A stretch of 10,649 nt of DNA from an uncultured Mycoplasmataceae bacterium (GCA_949299825.1 CASGBP010000024.1:1-10649); one strand, 5' to 3'; positions 1 through 9,629 are shown, counted from the first letter of the stretch. Notes: generated from the letters alone by a model not told the origin. Program-made: numbers and translations.

Positions 1-1
1 T

Positions 2-1024
2 GGAAGAAAATGAGGAATTATTAAAGAAAAAGACAAAAACCTTGAAGGATCAGATGTAAGAGAAGGGATTGGAGCTATAATTTCGGTAAAAGTACCTGAA
101 AGCATTATAAGTTATGAAGGACAAACAAAGAATAAACTATTTACGCCAGAGGTTAGAGAGGTAACAAAAAAAATTGCTACTCAACAAATTTCTTATTGAT
201 TTGAAGAACATAAAAAAGAAGCACAAAAAATAATTGAAAAAGCTATTATGGCAAGAGATGCTAGGTATGCTGCTAAGAAAATAAGAGAAAACACTAAGCA
301 ACAAAAAAAGTCTGGAGCAGAAAGAATTTTATCAGGTAAACTTACCCCAGCCCAAGTTAAAGATCCTAAGCAAAATGAATTATTTTTAGTTGAGGGAGAT
401 TCAGCGGGTGGATCAGCTAAACTTGGAAGAGATAGAAAATACCAAGCTATTTTACCATTAAAAGGAAAAGTTATTAACGTTGAAAAAAGTAATGTATTAG
501 ATGTTTTAAAAAATGAAGAGATTGGTACTATTATTACTTGTTTAGGAACAGGTACTTTGAAAAATTTTGATATCTCAAAATTGAAATATGACAAGATTAT
601 TATTATGACTGATGCTGATACTGATGGAGCTCATATTCAAATATTATTATTAACTATGTTTTATCGTTATATGAAACCATTAATTGAGAATGGACATGTG
701 TATATTGCTCTACCTCCTTTATATAAGTTAACTAATAAAAAAACAAAGGAATTTTTCTATGCTTGAAACGATGATGAGTTAAATGATCTTAAAAAAGCCA
801 ATTCAAGTTTTGAAATTCAACGATACAAAGGATTAGGTGAAATGAATGCTGATCAATTATGAGAAACTACCATGAACCCTGAAACTAGACAACTAATTAA
901 AGTTAATATTGATGATTTAGTAATAGCTGAACGTCAAGTTAATATTTTAATGGGTGAAAATGCTCAATTACGAAAAGATTGAATTAATGCTAACATTGAT
1001 TTTAAATTTGAGGATGAGGAATAA
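2..1024 (+). CDS. parE: DNA topoisomerase IV subunit B, C-terminal part (5' end outside window)
   Basis: This is the ATPase/Toprim subunit of topoisomerase IV, which with ParC decatenates daughter chromosomes and relaxes supercoils by double-strand passage. About 340 residues are present, roughly the C-terminal half of a normal ParE of about 640; the GHKL ATPase domain lies upstream of the window. Visible landmarks (residues counted from position 2) are the Toprim glutamate motif EGDSAGG at about 131-137, the metal-binding DADTDGAH at about 204-211, and the C-terminal [21 protein letters not shown] block typical of type IIA B subunits. Five in-frame TGA codons must be read as Trp, including the one in the conserved LWETTMNP block. 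The gene stops with TAA 5 nt before parC. GyrB shares these motifs, but adjacency to a parC-type gene and the TDADTDGAHI wording favour ParE. Confidence 0.95.
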
Positions 1025-1029
1025 ATATA

Positions 1030-3510
1030 ATGGTTAAAAAAACAATATCAAGAAAATCAATTGATCAGATTATGAATGAAGGTTTTGCAAAGTATGCAAA
1101 ATATATCATTCAAGATAGAGCTTTACCTGATATTAGAGATGGATTAAAACCAGTTCAAAGAAGAATTTTATATGCGATGAATAACCTTGGAATATACCAT
1201 GATCGTCCATATAAAAAATCAGCTAGAACAGTCGGTGAAGTAATTGGTAAATTTCACCCTCATGGAGATAGTTCAATTTATGAAGCTATGGTAAGAATGA
1301 GTCAGGAATGAAAAAATAATATTCCTTTACTTGATATGCATGGTAATAAAGGTTCAATTGATGGTGATAATGCAGCAGCAATGAGATATACTGAATGTAG
1401 GTTAGCAAGAATTGCTGAGCTTATGTTAAATAACATTGAAAAGAATACTGTTACTTTTATTCCCAATTTTGATGATTCTGAAAAAGAACCTTCTTTCTTA
1501 CCTTCTTTAATTCCTAATTTGTTAGTTAATGGATCTACTGGAATTGCAGCAGGTTATGCTACCAATATCCCTCCTTTTAATTTCACGGAAGTAATTGATT
1601 CAATTATTTATCGAATTGATAATAAAAATTGTCATCTAAGTTCTATTTTAAAAATTATGCCTGGTCCAGATTTTCCAACTGGAGGAATTATTCAAGGTGC
1701 ATCTGGAATTAATGAAGCATACCAAACTGGTAAAGGAAAATTTATTATTAGAGCTTCGATTGAAGAAAGAGTTGTAAATAAAAAACTAAAACAACTAATT
1801 GTTACTGCAATTCCCTATGAAACTAATAAATCAAGTATTATTAAAGCAATTGATGACTTAGTATTTAATGAGAAAATCAATGGGATTATTGAAACTAGAG
1901 ATGAATCAGATAAAAATGGGGTTTCAATTGTAATTGATGTTGAAGCTGATAAATCAACTGAGGTTATTAAAAACTTTTTATTTAAAAACACTCCTTTACA
2001 AGTAAGTTATGCCATAAACTTTATCGCTATTCATAATCGTAAGCCTCACTTAATGTCAATATTTGATGTACTTGATGCTTATATTGAACATGCTTTAAAT
2101 GTTATTATCAAGACATTAAAGTTTGATTTAGAAAAGGCACAAAAACGATTAGAAGTCATTAAGGGATTAATTAAAGCAATTTCTATTTTAGATGACATTA
2201 TAAGTACTATTAGAAAATCTCAATCAAAAGAAGATTCTAAAAAGAATATCATGATTAAATTTGGATTTAGTGAAGTACAAGCTGAAGCAATTGTTAATTT
2301 ACGTTTATATAAATTATCTGCAACTGATGTGGCTACTTTAAAAAAGGAAGAATCTGATGTAGAAACGTTTATTAAGGAAACAAAAACCATATTAAGTTCT
2401 GATGAACTATTAAGAAATTACTTAAAGAAGATTCTAAGAGAATATAAACAAATCTTTGGTAGTGAAAGAAAAACTAAAATTGAAGACGAAATTGAAAAAA
2501 TTGTAATAAACGATGCTGATTTAATGGAAGGTAAAGACGTAGTTGTAATGGTGACAAAAGATGGATATTTAAAGACTACTAATGTACGTTCAATTGAATC
2601 ATCAAATTATGGTGAATTTCCCCTAAAACCTGGTGATATTTTGTTAGATATTTTTGAATCAAATACTTTAAACCATGTGATTGTTATTACTAATAAAGCA
2701 AGAACTGTTTCAATTCCATGTCATAAAATTAAAAATAGTAAGTATCGTGATTTAGCAGAACATATTAACAACCTTTGTACCCTTGATCCAAATGAACGAA
2801 TAATTCATTGTTTTGATGCTAAATTTCCCATTAATGATGAACAACTACTTTTAATTGCTACTAAAAACGGTTTAATAAAAAGGGTAAGTTTAAAAGAGAT
2901 TAATCTAGCTAAAACAATTAAGGCATCTACTATTGCAAACCTTAAGGATAATGATGAAATAATTGCTTCTCATTTAATCGATGATAAAGATTATGAAGTT
3001 GTTTCAATTACTAAGCATGGTTATGGGATTAGATATGACATTAATGAAATTCCTATCATTGGAAAAAATACTAGTGGAGTTAAGTCGCAAAAAATTGCCA
3101 CAGATGATGAAATTGCTACTTGTATGGTAACTAAAAATGCTAATAATCAACAAATTGTAATTATTGCTAATCGAGGATTTAAACGGATTAATTTTGTTGA
3201 TATTAAAAAAATTAAGAGATCAGGAACTGGAGTTTATGTAATGCCACAAATAAAATCTGCTCCATATGAAATAATTAATGGTTTTATTGCTAATGCTAGA
3301 GATATCTTGAATGTTCTAAATGATCAAAATGATGTCTCTCAACTTAAAGTATCAACAATTCCATTATCTGATTTATCAACTAGATTTAGTGATTTAAAGT
3401 ATAAAAAAATAATAGCTTGTTATAAGGACAATTGATTATCAAATAAAACTAACAATTCTAGTAATGAAACTCAAGAAAATATTAATCCAACCCAGGAGAA
3501 GTTATTTTAA
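1030..3510 (+). CDS. parC: DNA topoisomerase IV subunit A
   Basis: This is the DNA cleavage/rejoining subunit that pairs with ParE. The product has 826 residues, a normal length for mollicute ParC. The N-terminal breakage-reunion domain contains RDGLKPVQRRILYAM (36-50), the helix-turn-helix HPHGDSSIYEAMV (76-88) and the catalytic tyrosine Y120 in AAMRYTECRLA. A long coiled-coil region (about 390-490) precedes a GyrA/ParC-type beta-propeller domain (about 500-795). The usual quinolone-resistance positions keep sensitive-type residues (Ser81, Tyr84, Glu85). The start is set by GAGGA at 1016-1020, 9 nt before ATG. TGA codons at 1309 (W94) and 3433 (W802) are read as Trp; stopping at the second would lose the last 25 residues, an Asn/Ser/Glu-rich low-complexity tail that also carries the Shine-Dalgarno sequence of yqeG. 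The TAA overlaps the next ATG by one base. Confidence 0.97.
3494..3501 (+). promoter_or_regulatory. Strong Shine-Dalgarno for yqeG, inside the parC 3' end
   Basis: AGGAGAAG lies 8 nt before the ATG at 3510 and is embedded in the last codons of parC (the Gln-Glu-Lys of its tail). Together with the TAATG stop/start overlap it fixes the yqeG start and suggests that ribosomes finishing parC reinitiate on yqeG. Confidence 0.75.
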
Positions 3511-4082
3511 TGAAAATAGATTTAGTTTTTCTAAATTATTTAAGACCAACTGTTTTTATTAAAAGCATTACTGATATTAATTTATTTTCCTTGCGTCGAT
3601 CAGGAGTTAAATATATTTTTTGTGATCTTGATAATACACTTATACCTCATTTTACGTCTTTTCCTAATGCAACTTGTACTAAATTTGTAAACGCTGTTAA
3701 GGCTAATGATATTAAATTAATTATTATTAGTAACAATAAGAAAAAAAGGGTTGAAACTTTTTGTAATATGTTAGATGTTGATGATTTTATTTATAATGCT
3801 AAAAAACCGATGGTTAACAAGATTAAAAAAATAATGGAAAAATATAATATTTCTCCAGAAGATACGATTTTCATTGGTGATCAATTCATTATTGATATTT
3901 TTGCAGCAAACCGTTTATCAATTAAGTCAATTCTAGTATTACCATTAGTTGAATCATCAAAAACTGGGGTAAAAAACTGATTAATATCCATTCTAGAAAA
4001 ATTTATTTATCGTCACATTTCCTTATCTAGCAAAGATATTTTAACTGATAGTGATTTGAAGGTAGGATATGACATCATCTAA
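3510..4082 (+). CDS. yqeG: YqeG-family HAD IIIA-type phosphatase
   Basis: This is a 190-residue soluble HAD-superfamily phosphatase; Bacillus YqeG has about 172 residues. HAD motif I is FCDLDNTLIPH with nucleophile Asp38 and general acid Asp40. Motif II is Ser73 in LIIISNNKK, motif III is Lys98 in AKKPM, and motif IV is GDQ with D123 and D128 (FIGDQFIIDIFAANR). The N-terminal segment YLRPTVFIKSITDINLFSLRRSGVKY is typical of the YqeG/Gep4 branch. Gep4-type members in yeast and plants dephosphorylate phosphatidylglycerophosphate; whether bacterial YqeG does so here is inference. The TGA at 3978 is Trp157; the reading continues for 33 more residues to TAA. The start overlaps the parC stop by 1 nt and the end overlaps the next gene by 14 nt. 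Adjacent yqeG and yqeH also occur in Bacillus, which supports both calls. Confidence 0.88.
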
Positions 4083-5130
4083 AAAGAAGTGTAAAGGATG
4101 TTGAGTTAATTTAACAACAATTGAATCGCAAAAAGGATATGTTCCTAAGCTTGATAAATCTACTTTATATTGTCAAAGGTGTTTCCAACTTATTCACTAC
4201 AATAAAAAACCTGATAAGGAAACAATAGTAGATAAGATTGATAGTTTTGTGAATACTACCCAAATTGGAGCTAATAACTTAATATGTATGATTGTTGATC
4301 CATTTGATCTTAAAAATAGCTTAATTGATCGATATAATAACGAAAGTAATCTTATAATTGTTGTCAACAAGATGGATTTATTTAAAAGTTTTAATAATCT
4401 AGAGAAAATTCAAACCCAAATTATTGCCAATATTAAAGAATATAAATACAACCCCTTAGCTATTATTTTTACAACTACCAAATCAAATAGTTCAATTAAG
4501 CAATTGTTAAGGTTTTTAAACCAATACAAGGATAAGAAAATTATATTTGTAGGAAAATCTAACGTTGGTAAATCCTCACTAATCAATAGCATTTTAAAAA
4601 TTAATAAAATTAAGCAAAGATTAACAGTTAGTCATTATCTAAATACTACTATTAATAACAATAAATTGACTTTAGCTAACAACCTAGTGATTATTGATAC
4701 ACCAGGATTTATTAATAAACAAAGCATTTTAAATAAAATAGATGATAAGAATTTTAAAAAAATCTTATTCAATAAATCAACAAGAATAAGAAACTATCAA
4801 ATTAAATATAACCAACGACTAATAATTGAAAACCTTTTAGCATTAGATTTATACCCAAAAGTTAAAAATGCCAATATTAGCCTCGTTATTAATGATGATT
4901 TAAAAGTTTTAGCTACTAGTATTGATAAACCATTTAAATTTAATCAAAAAAACGCCATAGGTTATAATGGTTCAATTGATATTAATAACATTGATTTTAA
5001 ATTAAACAATGAATTTAGTAACATTAGTATAAGTTCACTAGGTATTTTAAGCGTCCGTGGTATAGATAAAATAGATATAACCATCAATAAAGAAATAGGA
5101 ATTAATAAGTTACCTATTGCTATATGCTAA
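4069..5130 (+). CDS. yqeH: YqeH-type circularly permuted ribosome-biogenesis GTPase
   Basis: The product has 353 residues, close to Bacillus YqeH (366), a GTPase needed for 30S subunit assembly. An N-terminal four-cysteine zinc knuckle is complete: C8-K-G-C11 and C35-Q-R-C38, followed by FQLIHYN. The G motifs come in permuted order: G4 NKMD at 100-103, a G5-like TTTKS at about 135-139, then the P-loop GKSNVGKSS at 162-170 and G3 DTPG at 210-213. The C-terminal 130 residues are a weakly conserved RNA- or ribosome-binding region. I chose ATG 4069 because it alone includes both CxxC pairs and has AAGGTAGG upstream; the next candidate start, GTG at 4249, would delete the zinc knuckle. The TGA in the first cysteine motif (CKGCW, W12) is read as Trp. 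The 14-nt overlap with yqeG points to translational coupling. Confidence 0.92.
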
Positions 5131-5148
5131 TAAGCTAAATTATTAGTA
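5125..5148 (+). repeat. Inverted repeat at the yqeH stop; weak terminator candidate
   Basis: CTAATAA (5127-5133) and TTATTAG (5140-5146) form a perfect 7-bp stem with the six-base loop GCTAAA, extendable to 9 bp with one G-U pair and one more A-U pair. It contains the yqeH stop codon. The stem is almost all A-U and is followed by only a short ATTT, so termination would be leaky at best. It lies directly before the -35 box of the next promoter. Confidence 0.35.
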
Positions 5149-5150
5149 AT

Positions 5151-5179
5151 TTGCATAAAAATCTATGATTAATTATAAT
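5151..5179 (+). promoter_or_regulatory. Sigma-A-type promoter for the secDF-apt unit
   Basis: TTGCAT (-35, 5151-5156), a 17-nt spacer and a perfect TATAAT (-10, 5174-5179) form a near-consensus promoter. Transcription would start near 5186-5187, only 3-4 nt before the ATG at 5190. The message would therefore be leaderless or nearly so, which fits the absence of any Shine-Dalgarno sequence before this ATG. Confidence 0.65.
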
Positions 5180-5189
5180 ATATTATTAT

Positions 5190-8100
5190 ATGGCAAACAA
5201 TAATAGTCAATCATTGGTTCTAAATAAGCGAAAAAAAACTAAGAGAATTTTTGCTATTATTACAGGGGTTGTTTTGGCTGCTTTAGGTGCTACTGGAATT
5301 GGTTTGTCATCTTATTATGTTTCTCAGAATGTAATTGCTGCAAGCGATTTATCTGAGGGTAGAAGTATTCAATTAAATTTAGAACTAATTAATGCAGATA
5401 GAGAATTTTTACAAGATATTAACAAAGAAGAAAAGTTATTAAAGGAATCATCAGATTTTTTAGTATCTACCTTAGAATCTAAAAGTTTAACAAATATTTC
5501 AGTCACTTATGGATTTCAATACCAAGAAATCGAAGCAGGTTCAGCAATTGAGTTAACTGCTAATAATTTTGATTTAGGACTTGGTCAAAATTTATCTAGC
5601 ATTATTGATAGTAATCAAAAAGTTGTTGATAGGAATGCATTAATTAACTTAATTTTTACTAACAAAAATAAGATGTTTTTTAATGCTAGTGGAATTACTG
5701 ATTCTACCCAAATAACAGTTAATAACCTTGAGGCTAATTTTACTGAATATAAATTAAGTTTTAATCTTTCTGTTGCCAATACTCCAATTGCTAATGAAAG
5801 AGTTCATTTTTTTGGTTTTAATGGATATAATCACTTGCCTGATTTTAATCCTACTATTACAATGATTGATAATTCACCAAAAGTAACATCTCGTTTTGGT
5901 TTATTAACAGCTTCTTTTGAGAGTTCACAATCTAGTTTTAGTTTAAAAGATATCGAAGATGAAGTAAATGAGTTATACAATGACTCAAGAGTATATAGAA
6001 GTTTATCTGTTTCTAATCGATATTCATTGGAGCCAATTTGAAATCAATATGTTGGTATAACTGCATCAACTGGTAGAACTAATTCCAATTTATTTGTTGA
6101 TAGTTCAACTGTTGATAGTGCAAACCCTGACAAAGTTCCTTCTCCATATAAACAGGATTTAAATTATTATCTTATAAATGATCCTGATAACTATGTTGGT
6201 AAGATTGAACCATATGTTGACAAGGATAAAAATGTTAGTACAACACAGGTAAACATTGAATCACATAATACTTACAATTCTGGTTCTTTTGTTATTGATA
6301 AAAATGAATACAATAAGTTATTGGAAAGTGAAAGAGGAGAAGAAGATTCTGGTTCTTCTTCTACTACCACATATGCTACTTCAGATGATTCTAGTGGTGA
6401 TTCAGATGGAGATACATCAGTTACCCCAACTGAACCTGTACCTTCTGAACAATATAACACAACCTCAACTTGAATTCTTTGAAATGATAAAGAAGGTTTT
6501 TTAAACTATTTAAACCAATTAATAATTGCTTGATATTTTAATTTGTATGCAAATATTCCTTTTAATCCTAATGGTACTCCAAGTATTACAAGTTCTAGTA
6601 ATTCATCAGCTGGTAGTATTGTTGTTACTAAGGATAACTGAGAACAACAACTTTTTAATACTGATACATGAAATTATGCTAACTATATCAACCGAGATGT
6701 TAGATCAACAATAAACAATTATATTTCTTCATTAGAAACAGTCGAGAAGCAGTTCATGGCATATATAGCTAGTGAGAATAACTGACTACCTGAGCCAATC
6801 GATGAAGATAATTTGATTGCAACTCTATACAACTTTTATATGGAATCAATTGATAATAAACCAGAAAATAAATTTGATTCTTTTATTAGTTCACCAAGTG
6901 AAATTGCTGGATGAGGTTGAATTGAATCTGATGCAGAAGATAATGTAGTAAAACAACTAGCATCTGATTATATTGTTGCATTTATTGATTATCGTAATTA
7001 TGAGAGTTATTTTGTAAATCCTAATCCTCCAGACACTGAGGATGAAAATTATAAGGATACTGATCCAATTGATCCTTTTTATATTAATGATTTTACTTTT
7101 GCATCTGATTTTTATTCAGCTGAATTATTTGCAGATTTATTAACCAATGATTATTATCGATTCCCCTTAGTTACCCTTTTTGATAATGATAAATTTTTAG
7201 AAGAATGAAGAGTTTTTGTTAGAGAATTTCAAACCTTAGGTTCTGAATTTAAAAGTAGACCTATTAGGCAAGAAAATCAAACAGATGAAGAATATAATAA
7301 GATCATCACTGAATATAATGAGTGATTAACAGACTACAACAAAGAATGTGCTGATTTAGCTAACAAATATTTGAAGACATCATATTTGTTTAGTCAACAA
7401 AATGTAACTAAGCCAAAAATCGATGATTCTATAACTGGTTTGCCACCATTGACAATGTTATTTATTGTGATTTCAGCAATAATTTTTCTAGTTGGGGTGT
7501 TTGTTTCAATAAGATATAGAATACCAGGGTTCATTACCTTTATGCTATCATCTTTAACTTTTGTACTATCATTGTTTATTTATAGTAACTTCAGTTTTGC
7601 ATTTTCATTTTTCAGTTTGATATCTGCAGCAATTGGTTCATTCATTTCTTTCTTTACTGGAATATTCTTCTTTAATAACTTTAAAAAAGAAATTAAGGAA
7701 AACTCAAGTATTACTGGTTCAACCATTAAATCTATTAAAAAGTATTGAAAAACATCATTGGATATCCACATTGTTCTAGTGATATCAGCCCTAGCTTTCT
7801 TGTTCTTTGGACAAATAAACAACATTAACTTTGGGGCAATGTTAATTGTTTCTACTTTTTTATCTTTTATTTTAAGTGGAATTATTTTCTATTGCTTAAT
7901 GCTCTTGTTTGTTGTTTTATTTGAAATGAATCATGAACGCTTATTCATGACGAATCGAGAATATAAGCGTTTGTTAAAACTAGATGTTAATAATAAACAA
8001 AATAAATTTATAAGTAGGCTTAATAGTTGATTTATTGGTTTTGACTACTTTTCTAAACCAACATCTATTATCATTGGAATTTTGATGTTAATTGGAATTG

Positions 8101-8999
8101 TTGGAATCTTTATTTTTATATTTGTTGGTCCAGTTTATTCATTAGACTTTACTACTTCAAACATTATTATGATTAACAATTTTAGTAATATAGGTTTGAC
8201 TAAAAATGAAATCATTAATTTGTTAGGAATAAGTACAATTAATAACTATGTATATGATGATCAATTAATAATTTATGCTTCATCACCGTTAGGAATTGAA
8301 AGCATTCTTGATCGTTTATATGCAGCTAACATTACTACTATTCAGAGAACTGAACTTGTTAATAGTGTTTCCTCTTCAATTCTATCTTCTGAAATTAATA
8401 TTAGGTTAGTGTTGAATACTTTAAAATGTATTGGAATTGCGATTGGTTTTTCTTCAATTTGAGTTTTAGTTTCATTGAATATAATTTCAATTGTTCCAAT
8501 CTTCTTATCACAGTTAGTAACCATTATTGTCACAGTAGGAGTTGTTGGAATTACTAGAATGCCATTTGATATTAATGGTATTGTGATATTTGTTTTTGTA
8601 AACTTTATCTCATTAGCTGTTTCAGTAGCATCTATTAGTAGTGTTAAGAAAAGTTGAAATAGAAAAATTAATATTGATGCTATAAACCTTAAATCATTGT
8701 TAAACTCTATTCTAAAGAAAATTAATAAGAACTTTATTATTGTTAATGCTTTAGTATTAGCGTTTGCAGTTATAGGAATGGTTTTAGTTTCTCCAAGTTT
8801 AATCTTTACTTTCTTAATTTTAATTGTTGGTAGTTTAATTAACATGTTATTATTGAACAGAGTGACAATATTAACTTGATACTATGCAGTGTTATTAGTT
8901 AATAAGTTTACTAATGAAATTAATAGTAAGGAAAAACCATTAATAAAACCAAAATATGATGATATTAATGAACAAATGATCAAGGGTTTAAATTGTTAA
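5190..8999 (+). CDS. secDF: SecDF-like RND-family membrane protein with enlarged outer domain
   Basis: This encodes a 1269-residue protein, long for the family (Bacillus SecDF about 740). SecDF assists Sec-dependent export from the membrane. The predicted layout is TM1 at 20-42, then about 700 extracytoplasmic residues, TM2-TM6 at about 754-912, TM7 at 957-981, a second outer domain (about 982-1076) and TM8-TM12 to about 1236. SecD-half signatures are RYRIPG (775-780) and a segment (829-866) aligning by eye with the SecD loop after TM4. SecF-half signatures are SLDFTTSN (984-991), matching the SecF LDFTGG motif, and FDINGIVIF at TM10. The proton-relay Asp of each half is not conserved (aligned residues T823 and V1144). 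Residues about 380-427 form an acidic Ser/Thr/Asp-rich linker. About 16 TGA codons are read as Trp with no TAA or TAG in frame, so the gene is intact. An adjacent apt gene supports the call; SecD or another RND-like protein is the alternative. Confidence 0.72.
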
Positions 9000-9005
9000 A
9001 AAATT

Positions 9006-9527
9006 ATGAAAAATTTAAATTATATTAAAGAACATATTAATTCAATTCGCGATTTTCCTAAAAAAGGAGTAGATTTTAAAGATATTACTCCTATTTTTCA
9101 AGAACCTAATATTGTGAATGATATCATTCATAATTTTAGTAAGATCTTAGAAAATAAAAAAATTGATTATATTGCTGGAATTGAATCACGAGGATTCTTA
9201 TTTGGATTACCATTAGCATTAAAAATGAATTTACCGTTTGTACTAATTAGAAAACCAAATAAGTTACCAAATGAAACTTATAAGCAAAAAATCAAATTAG
9301 AATATGGAGATTCAATTATTGAACTTCAAAAAAATGATATTAAACCTAATAGCAATGTTGTCATTATTGATGATTTATTAGCTACAGGAGGAACAGCTTT
9401 AGGAGCAGAAAAATTAATTAAGGATGCCAAAGCTATTCCAGTAATGTCATTATTTGTGATTGAATTACAAACTCTTAATGGGAGAAAAGTTTTAGAATCA
9501 GAAGTTTATAGTGCTTTGAAATATTAA
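9006..9527 (+). CDS. apt: Adenine phosphoribosyltransferase
   Basis: The product is a 173-residue cytosolic purine-salvage enzyme that converts adenine and PRPP into AMP and pyrophosphate. The length is normal for bacterial Apt. Family blocks appear in order: DFPKKGVDFKDITPIF (16-31), GIESRGFLFGLPLAL (58-72), RKPNKLPNETY (82-92) and the PRPP-binding loop VVIIDDLLATGGTA (118-131). The gene begins 6 nt after the secDF stop, and the only purine run upstream (AAGGG, 8982-8986) is about 19 nt away, too far for a standard Shine-Dalgarno, so translation may depend on coupling with secDF. It contains no Trp codon. A terminator follows shortly after. Mollicutes generally lack de novo purine synthesis, so this gene is likely important. 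Confidence 0.97.
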   Translation: MKNLNYIKEHINSIRDFPKKGVDFKDITPIFQEPNIVNDIIHNFSKILENKKIDYIAGIESRGFLFGLPLALKMNLPFVLIRKPNKLPNETYKQKIKLEYGDSIIELQKNDIKPNSNVVIIDDLLATGGTALGAEKLIKDAKAIPVMSLFVIELQTLNGRKVLESEVYSALKY

Positions 9528-9555
9528 CTTCTTGTTATTTAAATATTTAATTATT

Positions 9556-9590
9556 AAAAATGTGACTCACACAATGGGTTACATTTTTAT
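9556..9590 (+). terminator. Intrinsic terminator after apt
   Basis: A 13-bp stem pairs 9556-9568 with 9576-9588 around the seven-base loop ACACAAT; all positions pair if two G-U wobbles are allowed. The left arm starts with five A and the right arm ends in five T, followed by ATTTAT. The symmetric A/T flanks could make it bidirectional, but the 29 nt between the apt stop and the stem fit termination of the secDF-apt unit. Confidence 0.8.
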
Positions 9591-9600
9591 TTATAGAAGA

Positions 9601-9614
9601 TAAAAGTAAAATTT
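9601..9614 (+). repeat. 14-nt direct repeat, copy 1 (upstream of thyA)
   Basis: TAAAAGTAAAATTT occurs here, 15 nt before the thyA ATG, and again exactly at 10530-10543, downstream of thyA. The A-rich composition makes chance matches fairly easy, but both copies lie in short non-coding gaps. It may be a promoter-associated element. Confidence 0.4.
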
Positions 9615-9616
9615 AG

Positions 9617-9622
9617 TATCAT
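9617..9622 (+). promoter_or_regulatory. Possible -10 box for thyA (leaderless start)
   Basis: TATCAT lies 7 nt before the thyA ATG at 9630, so transcription would start at or next to the A of the start codon. The -35 region at 17-nt spacing (TAGAAG, 9594-9599) matches consensus poorly. An overlapping TATAAA at 9624-9629 is too close to the ATG. A promoter is expected here because apt ends in a terminator, but the exact box is uncertain. Confidence 0.35.
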
Positions 9623-9629
9623 ATATAAA

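Noticed and set aside
193..594. Minus-strand open frame of 133 codons
   Set aside because: It lies wholly inside parE, which has strong Toprim motifs on the opposite strand; the product is low-complexity Phe/Ser/Leu-rich.
1309..3435. parC split into two genes (1030-1311 and 1336-3435)
   Set aside because: TGA at 1309 is Trp94, matching the SQ(D/E)WK motif of ParC; the catalytic Tyr lies just after it in the same frame.
4410..4592. Minus-strand open frame of 60 codons
   Set aside because: It is antisense to the G4 to P-loop region of yqeH and has no independent signals.
6256..6714. Two short + strand frames with Leu-rich products
   Set aside because: They are in frame 1 inside secDF, whose own frame continues through TGA (Trp) codons without TAA or TAG.
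6272..7825. Minus-strand frames at 6272-6460 and 7580-7825
   Set aside because: Both are shadows of secDF; one simply mirrors the Ser/Asp/Glu-rich linker.
6039..8657. secDF as a pseudogene broken by many TGA stops
   Set aside because: The same TGA pattern occurs in parE, parC and thyA at conserved Trp sites, so TGA is a sense codon here.
8342..8845. Minus-strand open frame of 167 codons
   Set aside because: It is antisense to the SecF half of secDF. The Thr/Ile/Lys-rich product mirrors the hydrophobic codons of the membrane segments.
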